From positions 3,635 to 67,634 of the forward strand of contig CAZQCF010000022.1 in NCBI GenBank assembly GCA_964592235.1: a DNA stretch of 64,000 bases, given 5' to 3'. A model generated the notes under the pieces. The model did no database searches. It saw only the letters and a program-made list of their open reading frames with translations, and had not been told where the DNA came from. Source of the DNA: PLA3 sp964592235. GTDB taxonomy: Bacteria; Planctomycetota; Phycisphaerae; UBA1845; UTPLA1. Position 1 is the first letter of the stretch, and each line of letters begins with the position of its first letter. Below are positions 34,633 to 44,584 of this stretch, piece after piece. The position numbers and the translations under genes were made by a program.

Positions 34633-37600
34633 ATGAACGAACGCGACATGTGGTGGAAGATCGTGGTGGTCGGGTGTCTCTGCGCCCTGGGCTTTGCGAG
34701 CATCTGGCCGTTTGAGCAGAAGATGAAAATGGGCATCGACCTGTACGGCGGGTACAGCCTGCTGTACGAGATCGACGACACGGGCGTCGCCCCTGACGCA
34801 CGCCGCGAACTGTCGGAGAAAGTCATGCGCGTGCTTCGCGAGCGCATTGACCCGCAGGGCGTGTTCAACCTCGTCTGGCGTCCGGTCGGCCACAACCGGC
34901 TGGAGATTCAGATGCCGCGGCCCAGCGAAGACGTACGCAAGGCCCGTCACGAATACGAAGAATTGCAGGAGCAGATTCAAGCAACGGCCCTGCGGCGAAC
35001 CGATGTGCTCCGCGCGCTGGAGAAGCCGGCGGCCGATCGCCCCGCCCTGCTGGAGAACCTCGCCCGCGGGCTGGAGATTCGCAAGCCGCTCATCGCCGCT
35101 TGCGCGACGGCACACGACGCGTGGCAGTCGATGAAACGGGATTACGCCGCGCGCGAAGCCGAGGCGACCAAGGACAATCTCACGCGCGACCAGGTGATGG
35201 AGGCCGTGAAGAAGCCTGCGAACGAGCGCGCCGCCGCGCTGGACGGACTGGTCCGCGGGCTGCCGCAGCGCAAGGCGCTGCTCGAAGCCGCGGCGAAGGC
35301 CTGGGAAGAGTTCGACCAGGCCAAGGCGGCAGCCGGCGAGACGCCCCCGGCCGACAAGGCCGCCGATCTGAACGCAAAAGAGACTGCCTTCATCGGGGCC
35401 GTAGCGAAGGTGATGGACCAGAACGTCGACCCGAACAAGTTCGAAGACGGCCCGACCATCGACAAGGTACTGAAGCTGGAGATGGAGTTCGACGCGGCGC
35501 TGGCGGCCCTGATGGCCACGAATCTCGACATCGGTCGCCTCCAGACCGTGCTCGATTCCAAACCGGGATCGAAGAATCGCGCCGAAGCGATGGAGCGCCT
35601 GACCCGGGACTACCCGCACATGACGGCGCAGATTGCAGGCCTGGTCAAGGCCAACGATCGCCTGAATACGAAGCGCAAGGGCGAAGGCCGACTTGAAGAC
35701 CCGGCCGACCTGCAGCGCATGCTGAAGGGCGCGGGCGTGCTGGAGTTTCGAATTCTGGCCACGAACGATCCGTCGGACCCCACGAAGTACGAATCGTATC
35801 GCGAATCGCTGCGCACCCGTGGCCCGCGCCGCGCGCCGGGCGAGGAGAACTTCCAGTGGTTTGAGATTCAGGACCCGGCGGATTTTCTGAACATCCGGGA
35901 CCGGATCAAGTTCGAGCAGGAGTTCGAGCAGGCCAAACTCGGCAATCGAGTCGTGGTCGATCGGTTCGGCGACAAGTATTTCGTGCTGTCCCACATCACG
36001 CCGGATCAGTCCATGACGCACCGCGTCGGCGAGTCGCAATGGGCGCTGACGGCGGCGCGGTTCACGCGCGATGACTTCAACCGCCCGGCCATCGGTTTCG
36101 AATTGAATGAAGTCGGCGGCGACAAGTTCGCGACGCTGACACGCATCAACAAGGGCCGCCAACTCGCCATCTTCATTGACGACCAGTGCGTTTCCCATGC
36201 AACGATTGAAGCCGTGATTCGCACGAGCGGCATCATTCGCGGCAACTTCACGCCGCAGGTAGTCCAGGAAATGGTCCGCAAGCTCGACGCCGGCAGCCTG
36301 CCGCGCAAGCTCAAGGACCCGCCGATCTCCGTGCGTGCCATCGGCCCGTCACTCGGTGAAGCCAACCGTACGGCCGGTCTCACGGCGGCCAAGTGGGGCC
36401 TCCTGGCGGTCGTCGTCTTTATGCTTGTCTATTACCGCTACGCAGGTACCGTGGCGCTGTTCGCCGTCGGCATGAACCTGCTGTTTACCCTCGGGGTCAT
36501 GGCCATCATGGGCGCCACGCTTACGTTGCCCGGCATCGCCGGCCTCGTGCTCGCCCTGGGCATGTCCGTCGACGCCAACGTGCTGATCAACGAGCGGATC
36601 CGCGAGGAATTGCAAAAGGGAACGGCCATGCGCATGGCCATCCGACTCGGTTACGAACGGGCCTTCAGCGCCATTCTCGACTCGAACCTGACGACGCTGC
36701 TGACCTGTCTGATTCTCTATGTGCTGGGCAGCGAAGAAATCAAGGGCTTCGGCCTTACGCTGGGCATCGGCGTCTTCATCAACCTGTTCACCGCCTACTT
36801 CGTCACGAAGATGTTCTTCGAGACGATGGTGATGCCGGTCATCCCGCGCGAAGTCACCCGACTGCCGGGCGTCTTTGCCGCGGGCATCGCCGGATTCGGA
36901 GGGCTGCTCTACGGCGCGGGCCACCTGTGGAACGCCCCGGAGCTGCGCGACCAGTCCGTCTTGATGGGCTTCGGCAAGGCCGTCGCCTGGATGGCCCCGG
37001 GCGTCCTGCTCATCCTCGTGCTGATGTTCGTCATGCGTGGTATTCACAATTCGTTCCAGAGCGGTGGAAGGCCCCGACTTCCGATGATGAACCTCATCGG
37101 AACCCCGAAAATCAACTGGATCGGGCTCAAACCCGTGTTCTTCACGTTTTCGATCGGGATCACGATCATCGGCCTTGCGGCGTTCTTCTCGCTGGGAAAG
37201 CAGAATCTCTACGACATCGAGTTCCTCGGCGGAACGGCTGCCCAGATCGACCTGGTCAAACCCGGTTCGCTGGACCAGACGGAAATCGCCAAGCGACTGG
37301 AACAGTCTTCCGAGAAACTGCGCGGTTACGCCGCGGCGATGGACAAGGCCACGGTCGCGACGGCCGGTGCGGATACGTTCACGGTGAACTGCCCCGGCGT
37401 GCCGGCCGTGCGGCTTGAGCCGGTCATCCGTGATGTGATGAAGGACCAGCTAAGCGAGGTCGGTCCGATTGCCTACAGCGACCCCGGCGCGGAGTCAGTG
37501 AGCATTCGCACGCGCAGCGAGGCGAAAGTCGACGAGACCGGCATGAAGACTTTCGTGGCGTCCATGGCGGACCGGCTGCGTCGCAGCGCCGAATCGATCG

Positions 37601-38796
37601 GCCGGGCGCAGGTGCAAAGCGTGCAGTCCGCCGAGCCGGGCGCGCCGCGGGGCGCGTCGTTTGAGATCGTCACGCTGGAGACGAACAAGGAGCTAGTCGT
37701 CGCGGCGATTCTCGATCACATGAAGGATGATTTAAGCGTGCAGCAGGCGCTGACGTTTAACCTGATGGAAGACAAGTCGTCGGGGAACGTGCCCTATTTC
37801 GCGGTGCGCAGTGAGAACGTGCGCGAGTTGAACCTGCCGATCTCGCCCGAAGAAGCGACCGAGGTCGACCTCACCGGTTGGCGCGGGGGCGTGGCGATGA
37901 TCCTCGACCGGGTCTCGCCTCCGCAGAAGCTCGACGCCCTCCAGAACCGATTGCGGGCGATGCGGCTGCAGCCGGGCTTCGAATCGCACGGCTGGCGGCA
38001 GTCGGCCGTGTTCGGGTTGAAGTCCGCCGCCGGCAGCGGCGATTCCTTCGATCGCGTCATGGTTGTTGTGGCCGATGAGAATTACCCGATGCTCGATGAG
38101 CAGGGCGGCTTGTCGTCGGCGTGGGTGACGGACCTGGCCGAACAGGAAGTGAAGCTGATCCAGGACGCACTGCAACGGCAGACCTCGCTTAGCCAGATCA
38201 CGCAGTTTGACAAGCAGGTATCGGGCGAAGCGCAGACAGATGCCTACATCGCCATCGCCCTAAGCTGGCTCATCATCATCCTCTACGTCTGGTTCCGATT
38301 CGGAAACGTCAAGTGGGGCATGGCGGCGGTCGTCGCGCTGATCCACGACATCTGCGTGGCCCTGGGCTTTATCGGTTTGGCCCACTACGCCTCGGCGACC
38401 CCGATCGGCCGCGCGCTGATGCTCGAGCCGTTCCGAATCGACCTGGCGATGGTCGCGGCGATCATGACCATCATTGGTTACTCGGTGAACGACACGATCG
38501 TCATCTTCGACCGCATTCGCGAAAACCGCGGCCGGCTGAAGGATGTCAACCCCGACTTGGTCAATACGGCCATCAGCCAGACCCTGGGACGCACCCTCTT
38601 GACCGGAACGACGACCTTTGCGACGATCCTGATCATGTACATCTTCGGCGGACCGGGAATCCATGGCTTCAACTACGCCATGTTCATCGGTATCCTGACC
38701 GGGACGTACAGCTCGTTCGGCGTCGCGAGCCAGTTGCTCGTCAAGCGCGGACAGGGCGGCGCGGACGTCACAGCGATGCGACCGGCAACGGCGTAG
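34633..38796 (+). CDS. secDF: Fused SecD-SecF protein translocase subunit with helical repeat insertion
   Basis: Protein of about 1387 residues, an inner-membrane motor that helps pull proteins through SecYEG using the proton gradient. The SecD half has FEQKMKMGIDLYGGYSLLYEID, GVLEFRILA and ALGMSVDANVLINERIREEL; the SecF half has DIEFLGGTAAQIDL, GYSVNDTIVIFDRIRENRG and GRTLLTGTTTFATIL. Between the SecD P1 start and GVLEFRI lies an insertion of about 260 residues, strongly helical, with a ~48-residue unit at about 122-169 and 185-232 and a weaker third near 299-345. The ATG at 34633 (MNERDMWWK) sits just ahead of the first membrane segment and is preferred to an upstream start at 34489. Confidence 0.95.
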   Translation: MNERDMWWKIVVVGCLCALGFASIWPFEQKMKMGIDLYGGYSLLYEIDDTGVAPDARRELSEKVMRVLRERIDPQGVFNLVWRPVGHNRLEIQMPRPSEDVRKARHEYEELQEQIQATALRRTDVLRALEKPAADRPALLENLARGLEIRKPLIAACATAHDAWQSMKRDYAAREAEATKDNLTRDQVMEAVKKPANERAAALDGLVRGLPQRKALLEAAAKAWEEFDQAKAAAGETPPADKAADLNAKETAFIGAVAKVMDQNVDPNKFEDGPTIDKVLKLEMEFDAALAALMATNLDIGRLQTVLDSKPGSKNRAEAMERLTRDYPHMTAQIAGLVKANDRLNTKRKGEGRLEDPADLQRMLKGAGVLEFRILATNDPSDPTKYESYRESLRTRGPRRAPGEENFQWFEIQDPADFLNIRDRIKFEQEFEQAKLGNRVVVDRFGDKYFVLSHITPDQSMTHRVGESQWALTAARFTRDDFNRPAIGFELNEVGGDKFATLTRINKGRQLAIFIDDQCVSHATIEAVIRTSGIIRGNFTPQVVQEMVRKLDAGSLPRKLKDPPISVRAIGPSLGEANRTAGLTAAKWGLLAVVVFMLVYYRYAGTVALFAVGMNLLFTLGVMAIMGATLTLPGIAGLVLALGMSVDANVLINERIREELQKGTAMRMAIRLGYERAFSAILDSNLTTLLTCLILYVLGSEEIKGFGLTLGIGVFINLFTAYFVTKMFFETMVMPVIPREVTRLPGVFAAGIAGFGGLLYGAGHLWNAPELRDQSVLMGFGKAVAWMAPGVLLILVLMFVMRGIHNSFQSGGRPRLPMMNLIGTPKINWIGLKPVFFTFSIGITIIGLAAFFSLGKQNLYDIEFLGGTAAQIDLVKPGSLDQTEIAKRLEQSSEKLRGYAAAMDKATVATAGADTFTVNCPGVPAVRLEPVIRDVMKDQLSEVGPIAYSDPGAESVSIRTRSEAKVDETGMKTFVASMADRLRRSAESIGRAQVQSVQSAEPGAPRGASFEIVTLETNKELVVAAILDHMKDDLSVQQALTFNLMEDKSSGNVPYFAVRSENVRELNLPISPEEATEVDLTGWRGGVAMILDRVSPPQKLDALQNRLRAMRLQPGFESHGWRQSAVFGLKSAAGSGDSFDRVMVVVADENYPMLDEQGGLSSAWVTDLAEQEVKLIQDALQRQTSLSQITQFDKQVSGEAQTDAYIAIALSWLIIILYVWFRFGNVKWGMAAVVALIHDICVALGFIGLAHYASATPIGRALMLEPFRIDLAMVAAIMTIIGYSVNDTIVIFDRIRENRGRLKDVNPDLVNTAISQTLGRTLLTGTTTFATILIMYIFGGPGIHGFNYAMFIGILTGTYSSFGVASQLLVKRGQGGADVTAMRPATA

Positions 38797-38910
38797 CGAC
38801 CGGACGGCTCGCGCGGCGCGACAATCAACCGGCGGGTTTGCCGCCGCGGCAGCACGGCGCGGTTCACGGGTCTTCGCCGACTCGTCAGCCGAGTATCACG
38901 GAGGATCATC

Positions 38911-40125
38911 ATGAGCACCGAAGCACGGATCGGGGTGGTGGCCGGACTGTTCATCGTCGTCGTGACGAGCGTCTATTTCTTCTACGGCCAGTCCTCCCGG
39001 ATGGACGACCTGCTCGTTACGTCCACCGGGGCCAAGGTCTCGCCCCCGCCGAAGATTCCCGCCGCGGGCGAGGCGGCCAAGCCCGCCGCGCCGGTGTCAA
39101 CGCCACCGACTGCCCTGGCGAACCAGAAACCTTCAACTCCGCAGCCGAACGGTGCGGCCGCAAGTCCGGTCTTCCTTGACAGGTCGTCGCAAACGGCGGG
39201 CGCGGATCGCCTTGGGACCGCCGATCCGTCCAGCCATTTGAATGCGCCGTCCAACACACCGCACGGCGCGGCGACGCCGACGGCGACCGACACCGGGCCG
39301 ACCTTCGGCCTGGCACGCGGCACGCCTCCGCGAATCGGTGGCGACTCCGCCCGCGCGTCGGGAACAACGGGCGATGATCTCGCTCCGACCACGTGGGACC
39401 ACTTGTCCAAGTCCACGGAGAAGCCTGCCGAGCGCGTCGCCATGGGTGACAAGCCCGCAACGGCGACCAAAGACATGCCTTCGCTGGCAGTCGGCGGACC
39501 GGACCATCGAAAAGAACCGAAGCCGTCTCCGGCGGGTGGCGAAACGTCGGCCAGGCCGCGTGACGCGATCAATGCTCTTGCCGCGGATACTCAACGCGAC
39601 TCGAAACCGACTCCTGTCGATATCAAGCCCGGTTCCGGTCCGTCTGCGTGGCCTAAGCAGCACAAGGTCGTCTCCGGCGACACGCTCATCGGACTGGCCT
39701 TTGCCTATTACGAAGACTCTTCCCGCGTCAGCGCCATCCTCGCCGCCAACCCGCAGATCAAGAACCCCCGCGGGCTGAAGATCGGGCAAGTCGTGACGAT
39801 CCCCGCACCGCAAAGCGATCCGCAAGCGTCAGCACGAACCGCCGCGACCCCGCGAAGCGATTCGACCGGCCTTGTCACGCTGACGGGCCGAACGGCAGCT
39901 CCGCGCGAGCCTGCCGCGTCCGAGTCAATTGTAAAGCCTGCCACCGCCCGCACTTACATCGTCCAGGAAGGCGACACGTTCTACTCCATTGCCGCGCGTA
40001 TCTATCATGACGGCAACAAGTGGCAAGCGCTTTACGAGGCGAACAAGACAGCCGTCAAGAATGATCCGAAACGCCTGCGCCCCGGCATGACCCTGACTGT
40101 CCCGGCCGATACTCAACGGCCCTGA
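38911..40125 (+). CDS. Membrane-anchored protein with two LysM domains
   Basis: Protein of 404 residues. One N-terminal membrane segment (IGVVAGLFIVVVTSVYFFYG), a long Pro/Ala/Thr-rich linker, then two LysM domains: HKVVSGDTLIGLAFAYYEDS at about 250 and TYIVQEGDTFYSIAARIYHD near 350. LysM binds N-acetylglucosamine polymers such as peptidoglycan. The gene has a good Shine-Dalgarno (GGAGGA) before its ATG and follows secDF by 115 bases. It probably links the inner membrane to the cell wall. Its 3' end overlaps the convergent gene by 13 bases. Confidence 0.88.
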   Translation: MSTEARIGVVAGLFIVVVTSVYFFYGQSSRMDDLLVTSTGAKVSPPPKIPAAGEAAKPAAPVSTPPTALANQKPSTPQPNGAAASPVFLDRSSQTAGADRLGTADPSSHLNAPSNTPHGAATPTATDTGPTFGLARGTPPRIGGDSARASGTTGDDLAPTTWDHLSKSTEKPAERVAMGDKPATATKDMPSLAVGGPDHRKEPKPSPAGGETSARPRDAINALAADTQRDSKPTPVDIKPGSGPSAWPKQHKVVSGDTLIGLAFAYYEDSSRVSAILAANPQIKNPRGLKIGQVVTIPAPQSDPQASARTAATPRSDSTGLVTLTGRTAAPREPAASESIVKPATARTYIVQEGDTFYSIAARIYHDGNKWQALYEANKTAVKNDPKRLRPGMTLTVPADTQRP

Positions 40126-41525
40126 ACCGGCCGCCGCACCAACGTCTCGATCAGCAGTGCGACGTTGACCAGCGCGAAGAACACGCCTGATCGCAGCCCC
40201 AGCCACGGGCTGCTCGCCGCGCGCCGCGCCCATTCGGTGTACCACCCTTCCGCCGATCCCGGCCATACCCACCACTGATTCACGGTGACGCTTAGCGCGA
40301 GCAGGGCCGTGCACGCGGCCCACGATGCCGTCGGTCGCGCTGCCCAGAGCCACAGCGCCATCGCGGGGAAGAGATAGCGCTCGTGCATCTGCGTGGCGAG
40401 AACGAAGAACGCGAGCGGCAGAACGCGCGCGGCCCAGCCGATCCATTTCTCAATCGAATCGGCGCCGCCGATCACGCGACGGGCTTGTACAAAGACATAC
40501 GTCCAGATTCCAAGCACCGCGAGCAGGCCGATCGCGCGCGGCGTCAGCCCGGCCAGCCAGGCCGCATCGTCCCGCGCGTACACGCGAGCCAGTTGCGTCA
40601 GATCCGGCGCGTCGATGGGCCACTGAAGAAACCACGCCGAGAAGCCGTTCAGGTGCGTGAAAGGATAGTACGCCGTCGCCCCGGCCAGCGCGTCCCAGAC
40701 CCCGTCCAGGCGGCTGCGTACCGGCCAGAGCAGTGCGACCGAGACGACGAACGCACCTGAAACCGCTCGTGCGACCGCCTGACGATCCGCCCGCGCGGCT
40801 CGAGCCAATGCGACGATCCAGATCGGCAGGATCATCGCGGCCTGCGGCTTGGTCAGCACGGAGGCCGCCGCCAGCCCCGCCATCCAGCCGACGCGCCCGC
40901 GCCGCGCCGCCTCCACCGACAGCACCAGCAGCATCGCCAGGAACCCGTCCATCTGCCCCCAGGCGGCGCTGTTGTGCCATACGCATGGCAGCAATGCGTA
41001 GGCCGCGCCCACCGAACCCGCCCAGGCCCCGCCCACGCGCCTCCACAGCAGAACCACCAGCAGCATCGCCAGCGCCGCATCGGCCAGCACGGCCGGCAGC
41101 TTGAAGAGGAAATACGCTCGCCGAGCTTCGGGAGTCTCGTACGAAAGGCCGACTTCGCCGAACGTCTGAATAGAAAGTCGCGCCTCCGGCGGCGCGAAGA
41201 AATCGTGCAGACACGCCACGCCCTGTAACACGTGCAGATAGCCCGGAGGGTAGTTCGAGAACCGCCGTCCATCGGGCCGCAAGTCATACAAGGCAGCCGT
41301 CCCGAGGGTCGTGCCTCGATCCGCCCACATCACAAACTGCATCAGATCGCCGCCGAACCCCGGCTGCGTCATCAGCGGCAGGCGAATCGCCAGCGCCGCC
41401 GCGAACACCATCGCCATCAACGGCCTGGCCCATCCATCCGCGCGCGCGCCCGGCGGGCCGGGCAGGGTGACGCTCGAATCCGTTAAGCCTGCCTTTACCG
41501 AATCACTGGTTGAGTCCATGCCCAT
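40113..41525 (-). CDS. Polytopic membrane protein, probable GT-C mannosyltransferase-like enzyme
   Basis: Protein of 470 residues with about ten hydrophobic segments. The first luminal loop has FGGDLMQFVMWADRGTTLG followed by RFSNYPPGYLHVLQG, a D-x3-F-x2-W plus YPP arrangement seen in GT-C glycosyltransferases that use polyprenyl-phosphate sugars. ATQMHERYLFPAMAL is the conserved C-terminal part of this group. Its start overlaps the upstream YkgJ-like gene by 31 bases, so the two are co-transcribed. Donor and acceptor are unknown. Confidence 0.78.
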   Translation of the reverse strand: MGMDSTSDSVKAGLTDSSVTLPGPPGARADGWARPLMAMVFAAALAIRLPLMTQPGFGGDLMQFVMWADRGTTLGTAALYDLRPDGRRFSNYPPGYLHVLQGVACLHDFFAPPEARLSIQTFGEVGLSYETPEARRAYFLFKLPAVLADAALAMLLVVLLWRRVGGAWAGSVGAAYALLPCVWHNSAAWGQMDGFLAMLLVLSVEAARRGRVGWMAGLAAASVLTKPQAAMILPIWIVALARAARADRQAVARAVSGAFVVSVALLWPVRSRLDGVWDALAGATAYYPFTHLNGFSAWFLQWPIDAPDLTQLARVYARDDAAWLAGLTPRAIGLLAVLGIWTYVFVQARRVIGGADSIEKWIGWAARVLPLAFFVLATQMHERYLFPAMALWLWAARPTASWAACTALLALSVTVNQWWVWPGSAEGWYTEWARRAASSPWLGLRSGVFFALVNVALLIETLVRRPVQGR

Positions 41526-42811
41526 TTCCGAAGCAGTCGCGGTAAGCCTGAATCGCGTGAAAGATACATCAGCCTTAACTTCGCCGAGCGCGACCCCAAC
41601 TCCGGCAACCGACCAGCCGCACGGTCCACGACGCCGACCGCGCGAACAAAGTCCTCCATCTCACAAGCCGTTCGCCCTGCAGACACCGCGAAGTATCGCC
41701 CCAGCCACCCCGCCACCGCAATGCTCAACACCAATGCGGCAACGCCCTCCAGCAAGGCCCAGCCATAATACGCATTACCAAATGCCGCGCGACCGACAAT
41801 CCGCTGGCGAACGTATCGCGTCGCCAATTCCTCGCTCGCCGCGCCCATGCTCCCATTCGCCGCCGTCACGGCTTCGACGTCCGAATGCGTCACGCGCCGC
41901 GCCCCCCGCACGACTCCGCCCAACACCTCACTGCTTGCTCTCGATGCCCGAATGAACCGTTGCGCGCGGCGAAATTGATTCAGCCGATATCGCCACGCGC
42001 TCCACCCGCTCGTCCGCGCCTGGCGCAGGTCCAAATGCTCGCAATGAGCGAAAATCGCCTGCCGAAACAGGGTCGTTTGCCGCGCAGTTGGCTCAGTTGT
42101 CTCCTGCGATCCCGCGTTCTCTTCTTCGCCTGCCACTCCCGAAGCCAGCAACTTCGCCAACTCCGCAAAACGCTCCTCACGCACCGAATCGAGCCGCGCC
42201 GCCCGCAACGCGGAGACAATCTGCCAAACGTCGGCCAGGCGCCGCACCAGCGAGATATCCCGATTCGCCAATTGCTCGTCCAACACGTCAACCAGCGCCG
42301 TCATTTCCAATTCGCTCGCCTCGCGATCCGGCCGCAGAAACCACCGATCCGCTCCGCCCGCCAGCAGATCGGGCTGCGCCGCTTCCAACATGCCGGCCAA
42401 TCGCGCGATCTCTGCGCGACGCCGCGCCAACGGCTGACCCGCGCATCGTGCCACCGATGGACAATCAAATCGAATCGGCGCGCGCAAGCGCCCGTCCTGC
42501 TTCTCAATGGAGAACGGATACATCCGACACGCCAGCGGCTTGGCTTCGGCCCCCTGCTCGACATGAATGCGGCATCGTCCATCGGGCTCCAGAAATACAC
42601 AGCCCCCGTCCGGTCGATGGTTCAGCACCGGTTCACCACGGAGAAGCACATACGGCACCGTTCCCAGTTTCTCGCGCCAGGCCTGTTGATCGATTCTCGC
42701 GCGATCCGCCGGCGTGAGATGCACGACCAGCTCCCGGCAGCAGTTCGTGCAACCGTGGCAATCGAACTTCTGCCCCGAGACGTCCGTAATCAGCACGGTC
42801 AGTTTCGTCAT
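41495..42811 (-). CDS. YkgJ-type cysteine-cluster protein with C-terminal membrane segment
   Basis: Protein of 438 residues. The N-terminal ~130 residues carry the CxxC cluster seen in the YkgJ family: FDCHGCTNCCRELVVHLTP, GGCVFLEPDGRCRIH and PLACRMYPFSIEKQDGRL, which bind zinc or an Fe-S cluster. Residues 130 to ~340 are helical with no family recognised. A hydrophobic segment (ALLEGVAALVLSIAVAGWL) lies near residue 370, so it is likely membrane-anchored. The function of the family is poorly known. Confidence 0.78.
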   Translation of the reverse strand: MTKLTVLITDVSGQKFDCHGCTNCCRELVVHLTPADRARIDQQAWREKLGTVPYVLLRGEPVLNHRPDGGCVFLEPDGRCRIHVEQGAEAKPLACRMYPFSIEKQDGRLRAPIRFDCPSVARCAGQPLARRRAEIARLAGMLEAAQPDLLAGGADRWFLRPDREASELEMTALVDVLDEQLANRDISLVRRLADVWQIVSALRAARLDSVREERFAELAKLLASGVAGEEENAGSQETTEPTARQTTLFRQAIFAHCEHLDLRQARTSGWSAWRYRLNQFRRAQRFIRASRASSEVLGGVVRGARRVTHSDVEAVTAANGSMGAASEELATRYVRQRIVGRAAFGNAYYGWALLEGVAALVLSIAVAGWLGRYFAVSAGRTACEMEDFVRAVGVVDRAAGRLPELGSRSAKLRLMYLSRDSGLPRLLRKWAWTQPVIR

Positions 42812-43041
42812 AGCCGGCAGATTCTACGCGGTCCCTGCCCGGCGCGACGCGGCAATGCGGTGCAGAAACCAGGTCAAAATGCCCGATACTTCTGAATCCG
42901 GCCGATTTTGCGCCCCGGTTTCTATTGCATGTGCCGACCCGCGGCGGGTACCATTCTCCGCGACGCAGATCCGGAGCACGGGTGGGGGCCTGTCAGGGCC
43001 GGGTCGTTCGCTGGGAGGCGGGGAGACATGCGAACGAAGGA

Positions 43042-43061
43042 GGCCGGCCGTCGCGCCGGCC
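43042..43061. repeat. 7-bp stem hairpin in the murC leader
   Basis: The arms ggccggc and gccggcc pair around a 6-base loop, 39 bases before the murC start. The 288-base gap 42812-43099 separates two divergent genes and must hold their promoters, but no clear -35/-10 elements are visible. Confidence 0.45.
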
Positions 43062-43099
43062 CTGCACGCATTCAGGCTTCACACGGAGGTGAGCCGTTC

Positions 43100-44584
43100 A
43101 TGTCCAGAATCATTCCCAATCAGGCTGTTCCCAGTTCGACGGAGACCGCGCGCTCGTTGATGGACGCGCGAAGGTTTCGCACCGATATGTCCCAGCACTG
43201 GAGCAGTCCCTACGCCGCGCGTCGCGTCCACCTAATCGGTATCGGCGGCAGCGGCATGCGCGGCCTCGCCGGCGTGCTGCTTCGCTGCGGCGCCAAGGTC
43301 AGCGGGTCAGATCGCACGGGATTCTCGTCGCAGTCACGACTGGAAGAAATGGGCGCGACGATCAGCATCGGCCAGGCGCCGATCAACGTGCCGTCGGATT
43401 GTGATTTTGTCGTTTACTCCGCCGCGATCAGCGAAGACAACCCGGAGCTGCTCGAAGCCCGTCGGCGCAACATTCCACTGCGCAAATACGCCGAAATGCT
43501 CGGCGAGGTCATGCGGCTGCGCACCGGGATCGCCATCTCCGGCACGCATGGCAAAAGCACGACGACGGCGTTGACGACGTACATCCTTCGCCAGGCGCGA
43601 CTCGATCCGACCTTCGTCGTCGGCGCCGAGGTGAAGCAGCTCGAGTCCAGCTCCGGCGTCGGGGACGGTCCGCACTTCGTCGTCGAAGCGTGCGAGTTTG
43701 ACCGCTCATTCCTCAACCTCGCGCCAAAAATCGCCGCCATCCTGAACATCGAGGAAGATCACCTCGACTGCTTCCCGAATCTCGACGCCATCATCGAGGC
43801 CTTCAAGGCCTTCGCCTCGCTCGTGCCCGAAGACGGCGTGATCCTTGCGAACGGCGAGGATCGAGCCGTCGCCAAGGCCGTCGAATCCACCCGCGCCCCG
43901 ATTGAGACATTCGGCTTTTCCGAGGCCTGCACTTGGCGCGCGGTGAACATCGGCCAGACCCGCGGTCACTATCGATTCGACGTCCGCCGCGACGGTCGAT
44001 TTCTCCTGCATGCCCAACTCGACGGCCTGCCCGGCCGACACCAGATCAGCAATGCCCTCGTCGCCACGGCCCTCGCCACGCATGCCGGCGTCGCCCCCGC
44101 AGCCATCGCCGATGCCCTGATGACCTTCGCCGGCGCCGACCGGCGATTGACCCACCGCGGCGAAGTCTCCGGCATTCTTCTGCTCGACGACTACGGCCAC
44201 CATCCGACGGAGATCCAGGTCACGCTTCGCGCGGTCAAAGAGCAATGGCCCGACCGCAAACTGTGGCTGGTCTTTCAGCCGCACCAGCATTCGCGGACGC
44301 GGTTCCTGCTGAACGACTTCGCGCGGAGTTTCGCCCTGGCGGATCATCTCCTCGTGCCGGACATTTATTTCGTGCGCGACAGCGCCGCCGAGCGCGACGC
44401 CATCTGCAGCGCGGACCTCGTCGCGCGCGTCAGCGCCTGCGGGCAGGATGCGAAGTACCTGCCCAGCCATGCCGAAATCGTGGAACACATTGTCACACAC
44501 GCCGTCGCCGGGGACATCGTCCTGACCATGGGCGCCGGCGATGTCTGGAAGATCGCCGATGACCTTGTTCGCCGACTTGGCTGA
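43100..44584 (+). CDS. murC: UDP-N-acetylmuramate--L-alanine ligase
   Basis: Cytoplasmic ATP-dependent ligase of about 494 residues that adds L-Ala to UDP-MurNAc in peptidoglycan precursor synthesis. RRVHLIGIGGSGMRGLAGVL is the N-terminal UDP-binding motif, GTHGKSTTTALTTYIL near residue 148 is the P-loop, and LLLDDYGHHPTEIQ and VFQPHQHSRTRFLLNDFA are conserved MurC elements. The ATG at 43100 has GGAGGTG upstream. It overlaps murB by 26 bases. Confidence 0.95.
   Translation: MSRIIPNQAVPSSTETARSLMDARRFRTDMSQHWSSPYAARRVHLIGIGGSGMRGLAGVLLRCGAKVSGSDRTGFSSQSRLEEMGATISIGQAPINVPSDCDFVVYSAAISEDNPELLEARRRNIPLRKYAEMLGEVMRLRTGIAISGTHGKSTTTALTTYILRQARLDPTFVVGAEVKQLESSSGVGDGPHFVVEACEFDRSFLNLAPKIAAILNIEEDHLDCFPNLDAIIEAFKAFASLVPEDGVILANGEDRAVAKAVESTRAPIETFGFSEACTWRAVNIGQTRGHYRFDVRRDGRFLLHAQLDGLPGRHQISNALVATALATHAGVAPAAIADALMTFAGADRRLTHRGEVSGILLLDDYGHHPTEIQVTLRAVKEQWPDRKLWLVFQPHQHSRTRFLLNDFARSFALADHLLVPDIYFVRDSAAERDAICSADLVARVSACGQDAKYLPSHAEIVEHIVTHAVAGDIVLTMGAGDVWKIADDLVRRLG

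Noticed and set aside
34480..36198. 572-codon open frame on the minus strand
   Set aside because: Antisense to the SecD half of secDF; no motifs and low complexity.
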